Assembly (NCBI GenBank): GCA_033398695.1
Contig: CM065801.1
Location: forward strand, 108,586,670 to 108,650,669
Source: Orobanche coerulescens
Lineage: Eukaryota > Streptophyta > Magnoliopsida > Lamiales > Orobanchaceae
Reading direction: 5' to 3'
Length of the DNA stretch: 64,000 nucleotides
Shown here in pieces: positions 1 through 11,895 of this stretch. Numbering within the stretch: position 1 is the first letter of the stretch; each line of letters begins with the position of its first letter. The position numbers and the translations under genes are program-made. The notes under the pieces were generated by a model. That model worked only from the letters and a program-made list of their open reading frames with translations, was not told the origin of the DNA and did not search any database.

Positions 1-1067
1 TTGACCGATTTCATTTCCTTTTGCACTCTTGGTGTCCGATTTAATTGTCCCAACGGGTAGAATTAGGATTAATTCTTACCTTTCCGCATTATTGAGACTT
101 GTGTATACCGTTATTGTGTTAGGATTGGATTTGGGAGGATTGTTCGGACCGAAACCTATTCCGTCGCTGCTTTCCTTCGTTTCGTTTCATTCAAGGCAAG
201 TACATGTATTACATTTCGTTATGTATATTGTGATTTTCGAAATGAATGACAAATGGTGAATTTTTGGGTGCGTGAGATGTGTTCCTTCCACCCGGAGTGT
301 CCGACGGGATGTCTGGGGGTCGATACTAAGGGGTACGTCCGCGGAAGGGAACTTGTGTGCGTGTGTGATTGAACTTCCACCCGGAGTGTCCGACAGGATG
401 TCTGGGGGTCGATACTAAGGGGTACGGCCGCGGAAGTGGTATCCCACTCGGAGTGTTCGACGGGATGTCTGGGGGTCGATACTGAGGGGTACGGCCATGG
501 GATACCAGTTGTGATTTGTGATATCGTGATGATTGGAAATTGTTGTGATTGCCAATGTAGTATTCCGGAATATATATGTGGCAAATGACTTATGTTGAGA
601 TGATTGTGTAAAACCGCATTTTTGTATATAATGTGGTGTAATTGTGTACTTGCACTAGCTATTCGAATGCTAACCCCTTAAATGGGGGAAATGCGTCTTA
701 TGCATTTCAGGTACCGGGAGAGCTGAGGAGCAGGCACGGGGCACGCACGCAAAGGACGGGATGGCTTGATGATAGTGGCTCGAGTCTGTTTTGTTTATTT
801 CTATGTTTGGATATTGCATATGTCGAGTATTGGAATTAAACTGGTTATTCTTGAACTTGGTTTAAGTCCCCTGCGTGGGCATCGAATTGATATTTACATT
901 ATGTTTTATGTATTCCGTTGAAATGATTTGGCCGAGGCCACGGCCCTATTTACTTTTGAGTGCATCTTTTGGGGATTTCATCGTGGTTATGTGTCATGTA
1001 TTAGCCTGGTAGACCTCAAGAGGGTTCTACGGCGTGTAATGTCCCCTTTGTGAATTGGGGTGTTACA
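1..1067 (+). mobile_element. 3' part of a Z-like gypsy LTR, cut by the left window edge
   Basis: The last 350 bases match the ends of the Z-family LTRs near 47.2-47.6 kb and 60.4-60.7 kb. Shared landmarks are the phrases CCCCTGCGTGGGCAT and GCCTGGTAGA, the sequence TCTACGGCGTGTAAT, and the terminus GGGGTGTTACA. A candidate splice acceptor (TGCATTTCAG/GT) lies at 701-712, the position it has in other Z LTRs. The element ends at 1067, inside LTR-Y1 of the Y element. The right flank begins CTATCG, which in the intact Y LTR follows GCG at 7101. The left end and the target duplication are outside the window, so a solo LTR cannot be told from the 3' LTR of a longer element. No coding capacity. Confidence 0.8.
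286..506 (+). repeat. Three-unit minisatellite in the Z-like LTR
   Basis: Three imperfect direct units start near 286, 375 and 440. Each contains CGGAGTGT-CCGACGGGATGTC followed by a run of G, CGATACT and GGGGTACG. Spacing is uneven (about 65-89 bases) because of indels between units. Similar GACGGGATC- or GACGGGGTC-bearing repeats occur in LTR-Y2 (5105-5440, opposite strand) and in the Z solo LTR (59555-59685), so this is probably an old shared LTR feature. Confidence 0.8.
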
Positions 1068-1797
1068 CTATCGAAGCCCAAAGGCTACTGCCTTGCTTCG
1101 TAAACTAACTTATGTACGTAATGCCCATGCATTAACGTACGTAAAACATCCTGCTTAGCGTACGCAAGTCATTTATCTTAGCGTGCGCTATCCGAAGTTG
1201 ACTTGCTACAGTGTTCACCTACCACTCGCCCCCATATTCCGATAGCATCTGGCAAGGATAAGATTCCTTGTTGACTGATACATAGTTAGCGTGCGCTAAG
1301 CCTAATATTTTAGCGTGCGCTAATACTTCAGGACAACAACCGTTGACTTACCAGAACGTGCGCCGAAAGCAGCCGGGTCCACACGCAGATTCCTTCCGAT
1401 TCTGCCGCACTAGCGACGCTAACCTATAAACGTAGCGTGCGCTAATCCCGCACGATAGCGTGCGTTATGCATGAATATCGGCGTGCGCTAATAAGGCTAT
1501 ACTTAGCCATTTTCCGCATTCTTGTCCAACGTCTCGACATACCAAAAGCGAACATAAGACACACCGAACACAAACACCGAATCCAATAATATCATCATAC
1601 GATATACCCAATATCAAAAGTACGACAACCCGATACACAATATCCTCAAATGTAATTGTCGACCAAATACGACAATTATACCGATATCGATATCTCAGTC
1701 CTTTATTTATTTTATCTCTACTGCATGCATTCCACGCTGCATAATATAACTCGGATAAAATAATATTAAACATCGTAGTAGAAATTCGGATATTACA
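1068..1797 (-). repeat. LTR-Y1: U3 part of the family Y 3' LTR
   Basis: This segment is the right-hand 730 bases of a Y LTR, ending ...GGATATTACA at 1797. Compared with LTR-Y2 it carries the same cluster of TAGCGTGCGCTA-type motifs (on this strand) and TACGTACG-type palindromes. On the element's own strand those read TAGCGCACGCTA. The rest of the LTR lies beyond the inserted Z-like LTR and the window edge. Confidence 0.8.
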
Positions 1798-4192
1798 TTC
1801 TACACCTTAAAATAAGTTTCGTCTCGAAACTTGCAATCCATCATAAAACGAACAAACATACCGTTCAACTCAAAATATCCCAAAACCATCACGACAACGA
1901 TTTATCATCATCATAACCGAATATCCAAAAGAGCATACTTCCAAATACGCAGGTCGACGAGCTCCGGAGATACTAGCCAGCGTTCTCACGACAGATCTCA
2001 ATACGCTTACGATCACAATTCCCGATTCTCAACAAAATATATCATCTTCGGATCAAACAATCCGCCGAATCAAATCCGTCTTTGATTACATAATCAAGTC
2101 TCAATTCTAATAAAACGAATAATATCCGATGTATCTGTGAAACAACTGCTCAATACAATGGCAACGAATCCCGAAACATCGATAGACAATCTGAACGCTC
2201 AGATGATCACCAACAATGATCAACAATCAACCGAATTTATCATCGACATAATAAATTCCAATCTGACCAACCAGAGGTCAAAACACAATCGAGAATATCA
2301 TCAACGTGATAAACTCCAATACAACCAACGAACGATCAACGGAAATCGAGAATTCCTTCACACGGTAAACTACAACACTATCAACACAGAACCACGTAAA
2401 TGGATATACGAAAAGCAAAATTCTCAAACGACACACCGATCACATACGGTGGATCTCAATAAACATATCCGATCGCGAACATACCCTCAAAGATATGAAC
2501 AACCAATCACAAACTCGACGAACATACCTAATCATACACGAGTGGAAACGACCACTCACTATCTAAAACAACCAGTATGGGGTCACCATCCCCAAATCTA
2601 CGCTTACAAGGAAATCATTCCAGAATCAGTAAGGTAAAATCGCGCTACTACCATACCAATGGAATCACATAGCACATATGTTCCGGTTTCACAAAATCCC
2701 AAGTTTCCAAAATAATATTATGTGCATGAATCTACAACACGCAACATATTTCTCTTATCTGATAACTCAACCGATCATCACCGGATAATCAAACTAACAT
2801 ACTGAAGTTCGAATTCCTTTTCCATCGTACCATCAATATGATATGCACTATGCACTAAATGTGTATGTATATCAATCACATTTTCAAAACCAGTTTGAAA
2901 TCATATATTCTTGTCAAAAGACAAATTTTCGAAAATTCTTTCAAGAGTTTGAAAACTCAAAACATAAATTTTGGTAAGACCACAAAATCAATTTTCAAAA
3001 AATTAACTTGGCTCGATGGTGCCAAGTATTTGATATGCTTCTTCGAATCCACACGATTTGAAGTTTTAAAATGAAAAGTATGCAAATGCTCGACTATATC
3101 CATACTCCCGTATACCAATTCGGTTCGTCACCAATATCCACCGATATTCCATCTAAAACCACACGATCGAGTTCCAAAATCTCAATATATAAATTCGACT
3201 AAACTCCTTTTCCACACATGACTTGCAACGTCACCATTAACCCATCTGGATCACCTTAAATATGATATGACAAAATATTGAAACAAATCCACACAATGAA
3301 AGACTTCCGAGAGGTTCAATTTGAACAAGTAAACCAAAGCCTCGAAAGGCGGAAATAACATAGGTAAACGATTGGTAAAGTGTTTTACAAGTCTCGGAGT
3401 TTTAAGAAAACAGAAAAGCCGTTTGAAACATTAGGGTCTTAGCCCGTAACTCGTTCCGCATTACAAAAAGTTTAAAAAGTAGAAAACCCCTTTTCGGACT
3501 TCAAGTCCTGAGTTATAAAACCATTTCAAGATCGATTGGGTCTCGGCCCAAAATCATTTTCCGTAAAACATCCGTAAAATATTCATTTTGAAAAGTATCA
3601 TTTTCAAATGCTCAAAACAGTTCATGTATCTCAAATGAATTAACATGCTACATGTTCTTCTCAACAATCCATAGTCCTTCTCCCGATTACACAATTCCGT
3701 TCCAAAATCTAGCTGATATACTGATTTCCAAAATTATAACTTCTCAAGATCATCAATCCTATCCCAACTCTGTCACCTTATATTGAAATGCATAATATCT
3801 GCTGAATCTCAAAACATATCAACTTAGAACGGCAGTAAATCTCAATGAAATTCAAAAATCAGAATACTTACAGATCGTGAAGCCGACGATTCCCCGTGAT
3901 ACTGGCACATGTCTAGACTCAAGAAAATACTCGACACATGTATTTTCAAAACTCACGTTTTGCAAACTCAGTGCAACTCAAGAACACAATATATCACGTA
4001 AACACCATTTGGAAAAGTTATAACAAGCCCAGTACGATACTGGCAAATCCGATAACGCACAAGCCTGAGTGAACAACAAAGACTCACGGCTCTAGTATTT
4101 GTCAATCGACAACTCGAATGACGCAACAAAAACACGACCCAACTCGACCCAAATGCCTAGGTTTTCTCAACCTAAGCTCTGACACCATATTC
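1798..4192 (-). other. Family Y internal region, non-coding
   Basis: 2.4 kb of A-rich sequence between the Y LTRs. I see no gag, protease, RT or integrase motif in any frame. The longest open frame (2137-2637) translates to an N/T/Q/H-rich stretch typical of A-rich DNA and is not credible as a gene. The left edge has the remains of a polypurine tract on the minus strand (rc of CTACACCTTAAAATAAG, 1800-1816), weaker than the X tract. The right edge has the primer binding site. Confidence 0.75.
4176..4187 (-). other. Primer binding site of Y
   Basis: On the minus strand this reads TGGTGTCAGAGC, one base from the initiator-Met tRNA 3'-end complement TGGTATCAGAGC used by many plant LTR elements. 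It lies five bases inside the LTR edge at 4193. Confidence 0.8.
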
Positions 4193-5104
4193 TGTAACAC
4201 CCCCAGATTTAACCGGAAATATTACAGCGTCGTGGGCCCCGAGATGGAACCCACAAGGCTAAAAAGAAATTTTCACAAACATTTACAAATACTAATAAAA
4301 TCCATTTATCAAAAACCGTCGTAAAACTCATTTGAAATCGCAAGGCCAAACAGCCGATACTCAAAAGTTTAGAAAACAATTTCCAAAGTAACCTCAGTTA
4401 CCAGATACCAAAAGAGCGTCTCAAAATACTCACGCAAATGGAAAAAGACCAACCAAAACGATACTCTAGCAAATGGAAAACAAGAACCAATCAAGAAACT
4501 CAATGTACGTAACATGTCCTAGCCGATCCCCAGAAGCTCATCTCTTCACGACCGCTACAAGCTCGATACTCCGAGAACCTAAAAGAAATCCCACGACGGG
4601 TCACCATAATATCCAACAATGATAACTGTCACATCACATTAATAATAACATACCAATGAGAATACAACATAAGAATACGACCAATGTAATCTTACCGCCA
4701 TAACTTTGCTTACTCAAGTGATTCTCATCAGAGTAGCCATTATCACATTTCACATCATGTACTCGATTTACCAATAAACTCGAACATAATATAAGTATTG
4801 TACCTCAAACAATACTCAAGGTTCTCAAACTGTCATAACCAACTCACGATACGGAAATATACCATTTCTGACCAATAAGATCCATCGAATAACATCATCA
4901 AATCCCAATAGGATAACCGATCGTCCATCAAGACAAATACCAAAGGAAAACACGGAACATACCTCGAGATATGAAGTGCCACGACAATCATACCAGTCTA
5001 ATCCGAGATCAGATCAATGCAATACGGACAAGGTCCTAACACAAGACCTACAAATGCATACTCATATGACCACGTCAATATGATCACAACAATAACAATC
5101 ATGT

Positions 5105-5440
5105 ATACTCAATGGAAATCCGACGATCCAGCGCCCTCAGCATAGATCCCTTTGTTGATCCTATCAGATCAACATAAGGTGGATAACTAACAATACACAT
5201 GTGAACAACAACACATGATAAAATCAATGATGCGAATTCACCAGATTCCATCAACACAATACTGGTAATCCAACGATCCAGCGCCTCAAAGATAGATCCC
5301 CATGATGATCCCGTCGAACCAACGCATGGTGGAAAACACATCCCAACGATCCAGGCCTCAAAGATAGATCCCCATGATGATCACGTCGAAACAACGCATG
5401 GTGGACATTCGATCCAGCGCCTCAAAGATAGATCCTCATA
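5105..5440 (-). repeat. Minisatellite in LTR-Y2
   Basis: Four degenerate units start near 5123, 5274, 5345 and 5409. Each carries CGATCCAGCGCC, TCAAAGATAGATCC and, in the complete units, CAACGCATGGTGGA. The first two are separated by a longer spacer. On the element strand the unit contains GACGGGATCA, like the minisatellite at 286-506. Confidence 0.75.
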
Positions 5441-6261
5441 ATCCCATCGGATTATTTACACAACAAAAACAACACAATATGCATACACATATGCAAATCA
5501 ACACGTTCATCCACATGAACAACATAACATGCACGACAACATGACAATATACTAGGACTACTTCATGTTCAACAACATGAAAGAAAATGTACGAGACCAA
5601 AATAAATAACACTAAACCATAATCAATATGGAATACTTGCCCCGAGTCCTTCGGGAGCAACCTCGATGTCCAATCATCACCGACGATTATCCTCAATGCT
5701 CGGCGATCCAAACGTACAATGAACTATAGATACTCATATCTTCGTCTTTACCATAATGTAACCTTGATACTCGAACATACCAATAACTGAGATAATCATA
5801 TACATTAGGATTTATCTCCCAGAATCGAAAGAACGATATGCGATCCGAATACCCAGAGTTCACAATAATAATCATCGCTATATGCATTATAAACGAAATG
5901 AAACTGAAACCATTCATTAAATATTATAACTGAGCAAGTAATAACTTGCCTCGATACCGATGCCACGAAGCTGCTGCCGAACACATCGCCTTTGTCTACG
6001 AGCTCCTCAGCCCCGATCAAAAGCAATACAATGGACATACTCGAACACGACCGCAATATCCGGTTATAATCACCGATCAACAATCTCAACCTATCGAAGA
6101 AATCAAATAACACATATCCGATAACAATCAACAACTGACAATACTAACCAATCGAACTCAACGGTTCAACACAACCTCGAATAAACACAGTCAGAACCAA
6201 CCAAGTCAAACCATCACGAATTCCTAATCAAAACACAAAAATACTACACTGTCTGCCTACT

Positions 6262-6345
6262 TAGCGCACGTTAATCACCTAACGTAGCGTGCGCTAAGTT
6301 GCTCCCGTTAGCGTGCGCTAGCCAGTAAGCTTAGCGTGCGCTAAT
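6262..6345 (-). promoter_or_regulatory. Second TAGCGCACGCTA-type motif cluster of Y, downstream of TATA
   Basis: Four motif copies lie within 84 bases (one TTAGCGCACGTTA and three TAGCGTGCGCTA on the plus strand). Unlike the main cluster they lie in the transcribed part of the LTR, inside the candidate intron. Confidence 0.6.
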
Positions 6346-7006
6346 GCTGTACAGTGGCATGCATTCCAAGCATCGACTAGCATCTTGCAACTACGAATCC
6401 GAATGAAGGGAGACATAAATCTCCATATCTCTTGAAGATAAACGACACCATAACTATCACAAGGGTAATATCAATGTCCATATATCAATAATAACATCAA
6501 CAATCAAACCGACTCGATAACAAGGATCATATCATATTCAATCCGGAATTCAACCTCGTATCATGATTTAACTCCTCTAAATCGATCAATATAATTAACA
6601 AGATTCAGAAATCCATCTTAGATCGGGTTAAACGAATCACCATCCTTATAGTAAGAAGAATCTTAACTAACATCCGAAACTCTTATCAAAATTCCATTGA
6701 ATCTCACATAACATCATCATATGATTATCCAACATGCTCCTTACATGAAATCATCCAAGAAAAACGAACCATCATCAAGAGGATACGAAAATTACCTGGA
6801 TTGGATGAACCAAGAATAAGAACACTAGACTCCATTCCAAGAATCATGAATAACTTGAAGAACGAGGCTTGAATCCATGCTCCCCATCTTAATCTTGTTA
6901 AAGATCATCATCTATCAGTGTTTGGGACCTCAAACCTCTCTCTAAAAACTCTCTCTCTCGGTTACAAGGAAGGAATGGACGAAATGCTTCATAACACCCT
7001 TCTGTC

Positions 7007-7016
7007 CCTTTTTATA
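7007..7016 (-). promoter_or_regulatory. TATA box of LTR-Y2
   Basis: The minus strand reads TATAAAAAGG, directly downstream of the motif cluster. No other TATA-like site is as well placed. Confidence 0.65.
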
Positions 7017-7025
7017 ATATTCATT

Positions 7026-7520
7026 ATTAGCGTGCGCTAACATCTCATGTTTAGCGTGCGCTACCGCCTTAGCGTGCGCTAAATGACTTTGTTAGCGTGC
7101 GCTATCGAAGCCCAAAGGCTACTGCCTTGCTTCGTAAACTAACTTACGTACGTAATGCCCATGCATTAACGTACGTAAAACATCCTGCTTAGCGTACGTA
7201 AGTCATTTATCTTAGCGTGCGCTATCCGAAGTTGACTTGCTACAGTGTTCACCTACCACTCGCCCCCATATTCCGACAGCATCTGGCAAGGATAAGATTC
7301 CTTGTTGACCGATACATAGTTAGCGTGCGCTAAGCCTAATATTTTAGCGTGCGCTAATACTTCAGGACAACAACCGTTGACTTACCAGAACGTGCGCCGA
7401 AAGCAGCCGGGTCCACACGCAGATTCCTTCCGATCTGTCTGCACTAGCGTACGCTAACCTATAAGCGTAGCGTGCGCTAATCACGCGATAGCGTGCGTTA
7501 TGCATGAATATCGTGCGCTA
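7026..7520 (-). promoter_or_regulatory. U3 array of CGNNCG palindrome-like motifs in LTR-Y2
   Basis: About a dozen copies of TAGCGTGCGCTA (plus strand) or close variants, including positions 7026-7039, 7050-7062, 7068-7081, 7092-7104, about 7211, 7320 and 7344, then 7445-7520. TACGTACG palindromes lie between them at 7135-7202. On the element's own strand the motif reads TAGCGCACGCTA, the same orientation as in the Copia and Z LTRs. The array ends about 10 bases upstream of the TATA box. Confidence 0.8.
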
Positions 7521-7833
7521 ATAAGGCTATACTTAGCCATTTTCATGATTCTTGTCCAACGTCTCGACATACCAAAAGCGAACATAAGACACACTGAACA
7601 CAAACACTTAATCCAATAATATCATCATACGATATACCCAATATCAAAAGTACGACAACCTGATACACAATATCCTCAAATGTAATTGTCGACCAAATAC
7701 GACAATTATACCGATACTGATATCTCAGTCCTTTATTTATTTTATCTCTACTGTACAGATTCCACGCTGTACAATATAACTCGGATAAAATAATATTAAA
7801 CATCAGTAGTAGAAATTCCGGATATTACATTAC

Positions 7834-8080
7834 CCGAGTAAGGTGCTTAAAATGGTTAAGGATAAAATTGTAAGTATTAAATGAACATTTTCCCTTGCTG
7901 ATGATATTGTTTATTGTATTTATTTTTGAATCAAATGTTCTGTTCTTTTTACAGGACGATGTTGAGAAAGTTCTACAAAATGAAGGTGCTGAAGCTGCTA
8001 ATAAATTGGTTCATGGTGGTAAGGAACATGGCCCATCTTACCTGATTGGGAGGCTTATTCGAAAAAAGGAACCTAAGTAG
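7834..8080 (+). pseudogene. C-terminal exons of a CACTA-encoded protein, partial
   Basis: An open frame starting in the truncated first exon (7834-7869) reads PSKVLKMVKDKI. It is followed by a donor GTAAGT at 7870, an 85-base T-rich intron and an acceptor TTTTTACAG at 7954. The second exon (7955-8080) reads DDVEKVLQNEGAEAAN...RLIRKKEPK and ends at TAG 8078-8080. The two exons join in phase 0. Position and exon structure suit the C-terminal end of an En/Spm-type transposase or its accessory protein. I recognise no catalytic motif, and the rest of the gene is missing. The link to CACTA rests on the nearby terminal repeat rather than on a domain match. Confidence 0.55.
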
Positions 8081-8349
8081 CTTTTGTTATATTTTTCGAT
8101 TGAGATGGCATTACTTGTTGGTACTTAGCTTTTAAACGGTACTTAAGGCTAGATGGTATTTAAGTCTGATTTTGGATGGTTGGTTTATGTAGTAGATGTA
8201 TTACAATGGCTTGTGGATTTATGTAGTTATTTCGGATGGTTTATGTATTTGGATGGTTGTTTGATAACCTTTTATGTATTGGTATGTTTGAATTTATTTT
8301 TAATGGCTAATTCTATTTTTAAATACCATATGTTGATTTTTAGCATTTA

Positions 8350-8858
8350 GAGTGTTGGTAAAAGACCTGTGAAAATGTAGCCATTGACCCCAAAAATATA
8401 CGTGTTGGCAAAAGAATAACATAGTGTAGCCAAAGATATTAAATTGTTTAAGAAACAAGTGTAGCCATAATGATAAAAGGAGTTGCCAAAAATATGAATT
8501 GTTTCACAATTTTATGTTACAGTAGTACTAAACAGGTGTAGCCATATGTCTACAGCTATACTTTTAATGGTGTCACCACATAGATAACGGTGTTGGCATA
8601 GATCTACAACAACACCTCTTAAGATGTAGGAACAGAACCAAAAAGTGTTGGCATAGGGGTCTACAGCTACACTTTTCCTCGGTGTTACGAGAAACTATAA
8701 AAGTTTTAGCGTAGACCCCTATGGTAGCGGCCATTTTTGTAACACCCTAAAATTTGGTCAAAGTGTAGCCGTAGCATGTTTTTTTTTCTTTTACCAACAC
8801 TTTTTGGGCTGTGAACACACTTTTTTAGGTGTGACTGAAGCCCATATATGGCGTAGTG
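8350..8858 (+). repeat. CACTA subterminal repeats and terminal inverted repeat
   Basis: Repeated short motifs GTGTAGCCA(T/A)A and GTGTTGGCA(A/T)A, with complementary forms such as TACAGCTACAC, occur about every 30-60 bases. The array ends in GGCGTAGTG. In CACTA elements such subterminal arrays bind the element's DNA-binding protein; that role is inferred here. Confidence 0.7.
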
Positions 8859-10711
8859 TTATATCATCACAATAACTATCTCGATATCCGATATTCTATA
8901 TCCTTGACCAAAGATAACTCACGTTTTCCTTGAACACAATTAAATCATATACCTTATGATTTAATACAACCAGAGGACGATATACAAACCATTATCCCGA
9001 CAACTTACATTTCTAACAATATTGCTATACGAATTATAAATGAAATGAAAACGAAACCATTCATCAAATATTATAAACTGAACAAGTAGAAACTTGCCTC
9101 GATACCGATACCACGAAGCTGTTACCAAAATCCATTGCCTTCGTCCACGAGCTCCTCATCCCTGAACAAAGCGATCTACAAACTCTTCGACCTAAACCGC
9201 AACACAACGGTCATAATCCGCGATCAAAACATCACAACCTATTGCAATAACCGATTAACACACATTCGATAAAATCAATAACCGGCATACCCAACCAACA
9301 AACTCAACGGTTCAACAAAACCTCAATCATATATATAAAACCAAATAATCCAACTCAACAAGTACGAACTCATATCCACAATACAAGCTGTAACTCGATG
9401 ATCACAAATAACAATCAATTACCGATCAACAAACACAACGGTTCTACAATATCCCGATTAAATACAAATCCAAACAACCCAAACCAATCAAAAAAGAACT
9501 CAAAACCACAATACGATTCCACAATCCGAAGATCATATCAATAATCAATTTAACCAAGTGCCTAAGCATTACCGATTCCACATTCAATCTTAAATACGAT
9601 TACAAGTTTCCTCCTTGTACATTCATAATATATGCCAATTACCGATTATCATCACCAATCCGGATGATCCGATTAATTCAACATTATAGATAACCATATT
9701 CCAAAGGTTTCAAATAATTCCATTATCCAAATTAAACACTTGTTCAATACGTATAAATTCTCAAACTCAAAAGTGAATCATAATCTTATCAAACCCGGAA
9801 CCATATTCGTATTCCTATACGAATATTGTATCAAAACATATAACTTAGTTTTAGATATGAATATTGCATATTCATATCCAAAACACCAACATCACTTAAA
9901 CATGTTCATCATTTCATGTAATCCAAGAATTCCTCAAGAACACAACTTATTCCGACATCACATTCAAAATCTCCAATACGACATAATACGATGTGTTCTA
10001 ACATCTAAACAATCCTTATTCACAATTCAATATGTATATAATCATGTTCTTCAACATATATACTTCTCATAACATCATGAATCACAACAAACCACCAAGA
10101 ACATCGAGAATACTACGATTCCATAATCATAACAACATAATCAAGGCATTTGATCATCAATTCATTATCTTCCCTTAACAAAATTCTCGTAAATACCAAG
10201 AATCATCACAACAATATCCATTCAACCATCATTCATACGAACACGTGTAGAATTTTCCAAGTTCTACTCATTGAGACATTTCATCGAACACTTTGAAGGC
10301 ATAGTCTAATTCAATCGATTATTCAAAGTAATACTCGAATTCGTTCCACAAAACTTCAAGAGTATTGAATGATTACGAGTTTACAATCAAGTTCAATCAA
10401 CAATCTGAATCAAAACGAAGCAAATCGGCCAAAACACCAAGAAACCTCAAGAACATCCAAAAACCAAAAGTTTAGGTGTTCTTACCTTCGATCCGGGTGG
10501 AAGATGATGTTAATCCATGATTCCAACTTCCAAAACATGTTGCCATAAGATGTTCTTACTCAAATCCATCCATTTTGCTGAAGAAATCACGAAGAAACGA
10601 ATAGAAAACATGAAAATGGCCGGATGACTCGGTCCAGGCCCTTAAATAGGCGGGACCTGCCGGACCATTACGACCGCTATTGGCCAGGGCTTACGGCCAT
10701 AACCGGCCATG

Positions 10712-11816
10712 TGTCACACCCCGATATAAATGACCGATAGAGTGCTCGGACAGACCCGCACATGGGGGTGCGAGGTCCAGCGGATCAACATGCACGGGGC
10801 ACGTTCGGGACTACAAGGCCATGTGGAGCGGCACAACCGACTGTGGGACTTAGCCGTGTGGTGCGGCATGCGTGGATGTATGGCCGAACAAGCAGGCTAT
10901 TCGGGCAACAAAGTGCCTAACCGAGGGAGAAGGCCATTAGGCCAGATGAGGGACTACCTGGGCGGCGGGACAAGGCACGCCGGGAACCGAACGGATGAGT
11001 GCAGCGGACAGGCACGCCACTTCGGGACAACGCGGGACAAGATGACGAGATGAGGCACATCCGAGGTCCGAGACTCGGACACGGGCAACGGACACCCGCG
11101 AGCGGTGCGCGCGAGGCGCTGGGCGTGCGCGCGGGCGGCGCGAGAGGGACACACGGAGCTCCCCCCTATAATAGGCTTAGAAGGATAAAGCCTTGTGAGT
11201 GCACTGGACACTGGAAAGCTGAGGAGTCCACTATGCGGAAGTTGTACTCGGAACATTCCAGAAACGGACTAGGATGGTCCAGAACATCAAAGATTAATCT
11301 GGAGACATGTGTGGAAGGCCAGGCCGGATCGGGTTAGATTACATGGAGATGGGCCAAGTCGGGCCGAGCGGGCCGAGTCGGGCCGAGCAAGCTAGAAAGG
11401 TTCAGAAACATGTGGAAAGTGCTAGAGACTCTTGGATGAGTCAAGAGACTTGTAACTTAGTAGATGTTTCTAGATATTGTGTAAAAACATTTTACTTAGA
11501 ATACTCTAGAACATGTAATAGTGTAGGAGGATCTAGAAGCCTCCAAATGAGGAGGTGGAGGAAAGTTCTAGTGATAGGAGGTAGTATAAATAGAGAAGTT
11601 GGGGCTCATTTGCAGCCATCCTTGGGAAAGCATTGTAAGAGACACTTTGTAAACTCTTTGTAACTTAGTGGAAGAAAACTTTCCATTAACCCATTGCCTC
11701 TCTTTCGTTGTGCCAACTTCATACTTAACCAATTTCGGAGGGATTAAAGCTGACTAGCAAGAGGGTTGCTAGGCCGCGCGACGCTTAGGAGCATAACAAA
11801 CTCTAAGCCCGTGATA
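10712..11816 (+). repeat. 5' LTR of the truncated chromovirus-like element
   Basis: 1105 bases from TGTCAC to GTGATA; the expected matching terminus would be GTGACA. A GC-rich block at 11040-11165 holds GCGTGCGCGCG-type runs. A TATA box (AGTATAAATAG) is at 11583-11593 and a second candidate (CTATAATAGG) at 11166-11175. Open frames in the GC-rich block run on both strands and are compositional. Confidence 0.75.
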
Positions 11817-11818
11817 AG

Positions 11819-11831
11819 TGGTATCGGAGCC
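11819..11831 (+). other. Primer binding site, initiator-Met type
   Basis: TGGTATCGGAGCC two bases after the LTR end, identical to the site of the Galadriel-type element at 28967. Confidence 0.85.
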
Positions 11832-11895
11832 ATCGTTAGCCACACAAGAAGGTGTGCAATACTGTGGGAGTCGATGCTAACGATCAACAGGCATC

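Larger units (their letters stand above)
4579..6795 (-). other. Candidate LTR-internal intron of Y
   Basis: On the minus strand a donor-like CCAG/GTAATTTTC sits at 6796/6795, about 210 bases downstream of the TATA box. A pyrimidine-rich acceptor TTTCTTTTAG/GT sits at 4579/4578. X and Z LTRs have a donor and acceptor at matching relative positions. This is inferred from splice consensus and conserved position only; no transcript evidence is available here. Confidence 0.4.
1068..7829 (-). mobile_element. Family Y non-autonomous gypsy element (LARD-like), left LTR incomplete
   Basis: Two LTR copies flank a non-coding 2.4-kb internal region. Minus-strand order from the right is 5' LTR 4193-7829, primer binding site 4176-4187, internal 1798-4192, and the remaining part of the 3' LTR 1068-1797. 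LTR ends are TGTAA...TTACA type. The 730 bases of the left LTR align with 7100-7829 with roughly 3% difference by eye. The internal edge beside the left LTR keeps a sequence (rc of AAATAAGTTTCGTCTCGAAA) also found in X, so Y and X are related. Pol and gag are absent. The right end abuts a CACTA fragment, meaning Y inserted into CACTA. The left LTR is interrupted by the Z-like LTR at 1-1067. Confidence 0.82.
4193..7829 (-). repeat. LTR-Y2: complete 3.6-kb family Y 5' LTR
   Basis: Runs from TGTAACACCCCC at 4193 to ...GGATATTACA at 7829. In element orientation (right to left) it has a U3 with a dense motif cluster (7026-7520), a TATA box (7007-7016), a candidate splice donor at 6796/6795, a minisatellite (5105-5440), a candidate acceptor at 4579/4578, and a conserved end. 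The first 70 bases from 4193 match the X LTR start closely, showing common ancestry. No protein-coding capacity; short open frames near 5.1-6.1 kb are A/T-rich noise. Confidence 0.83.
7830..8858 (+). mobile_element. Right-hand part of a CACTA (En/Spm-like) DNA transposon
   Basis: The right end is ...GGCGTAGTG, i.e. CACTACGCC on the minus strand, the hallmark terminus of CACTA elements. The last 500 bases hold many subterminal repeats. A terminal exon of an element-encoded protein precedes them. The left part was separated when family Y inserted at 7829/7830 and lies outside the window. At 8858/8859 the sequence switches to X LTR sequence matching 26680 onward, so the CACTA inserted into X LTR-a. 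The 3-base target duplication cannot be confirmed because the left end is missing. Confidence 0.8.

Noticed and set aside
2137..2637. 166-codon open frame in the Y interior
   Set aside because: The translation is N/T/Q/H-rich with no domain, and the region is A-rich non-coding LARD interior; similar frames arise throughout the A-rich strand.
10730..11337. Overlapping open frames on both strands in a GC-rich block
   Set aside because: High GC suppresses stop codons in several frames at once; the region is the U3 of an LTR.
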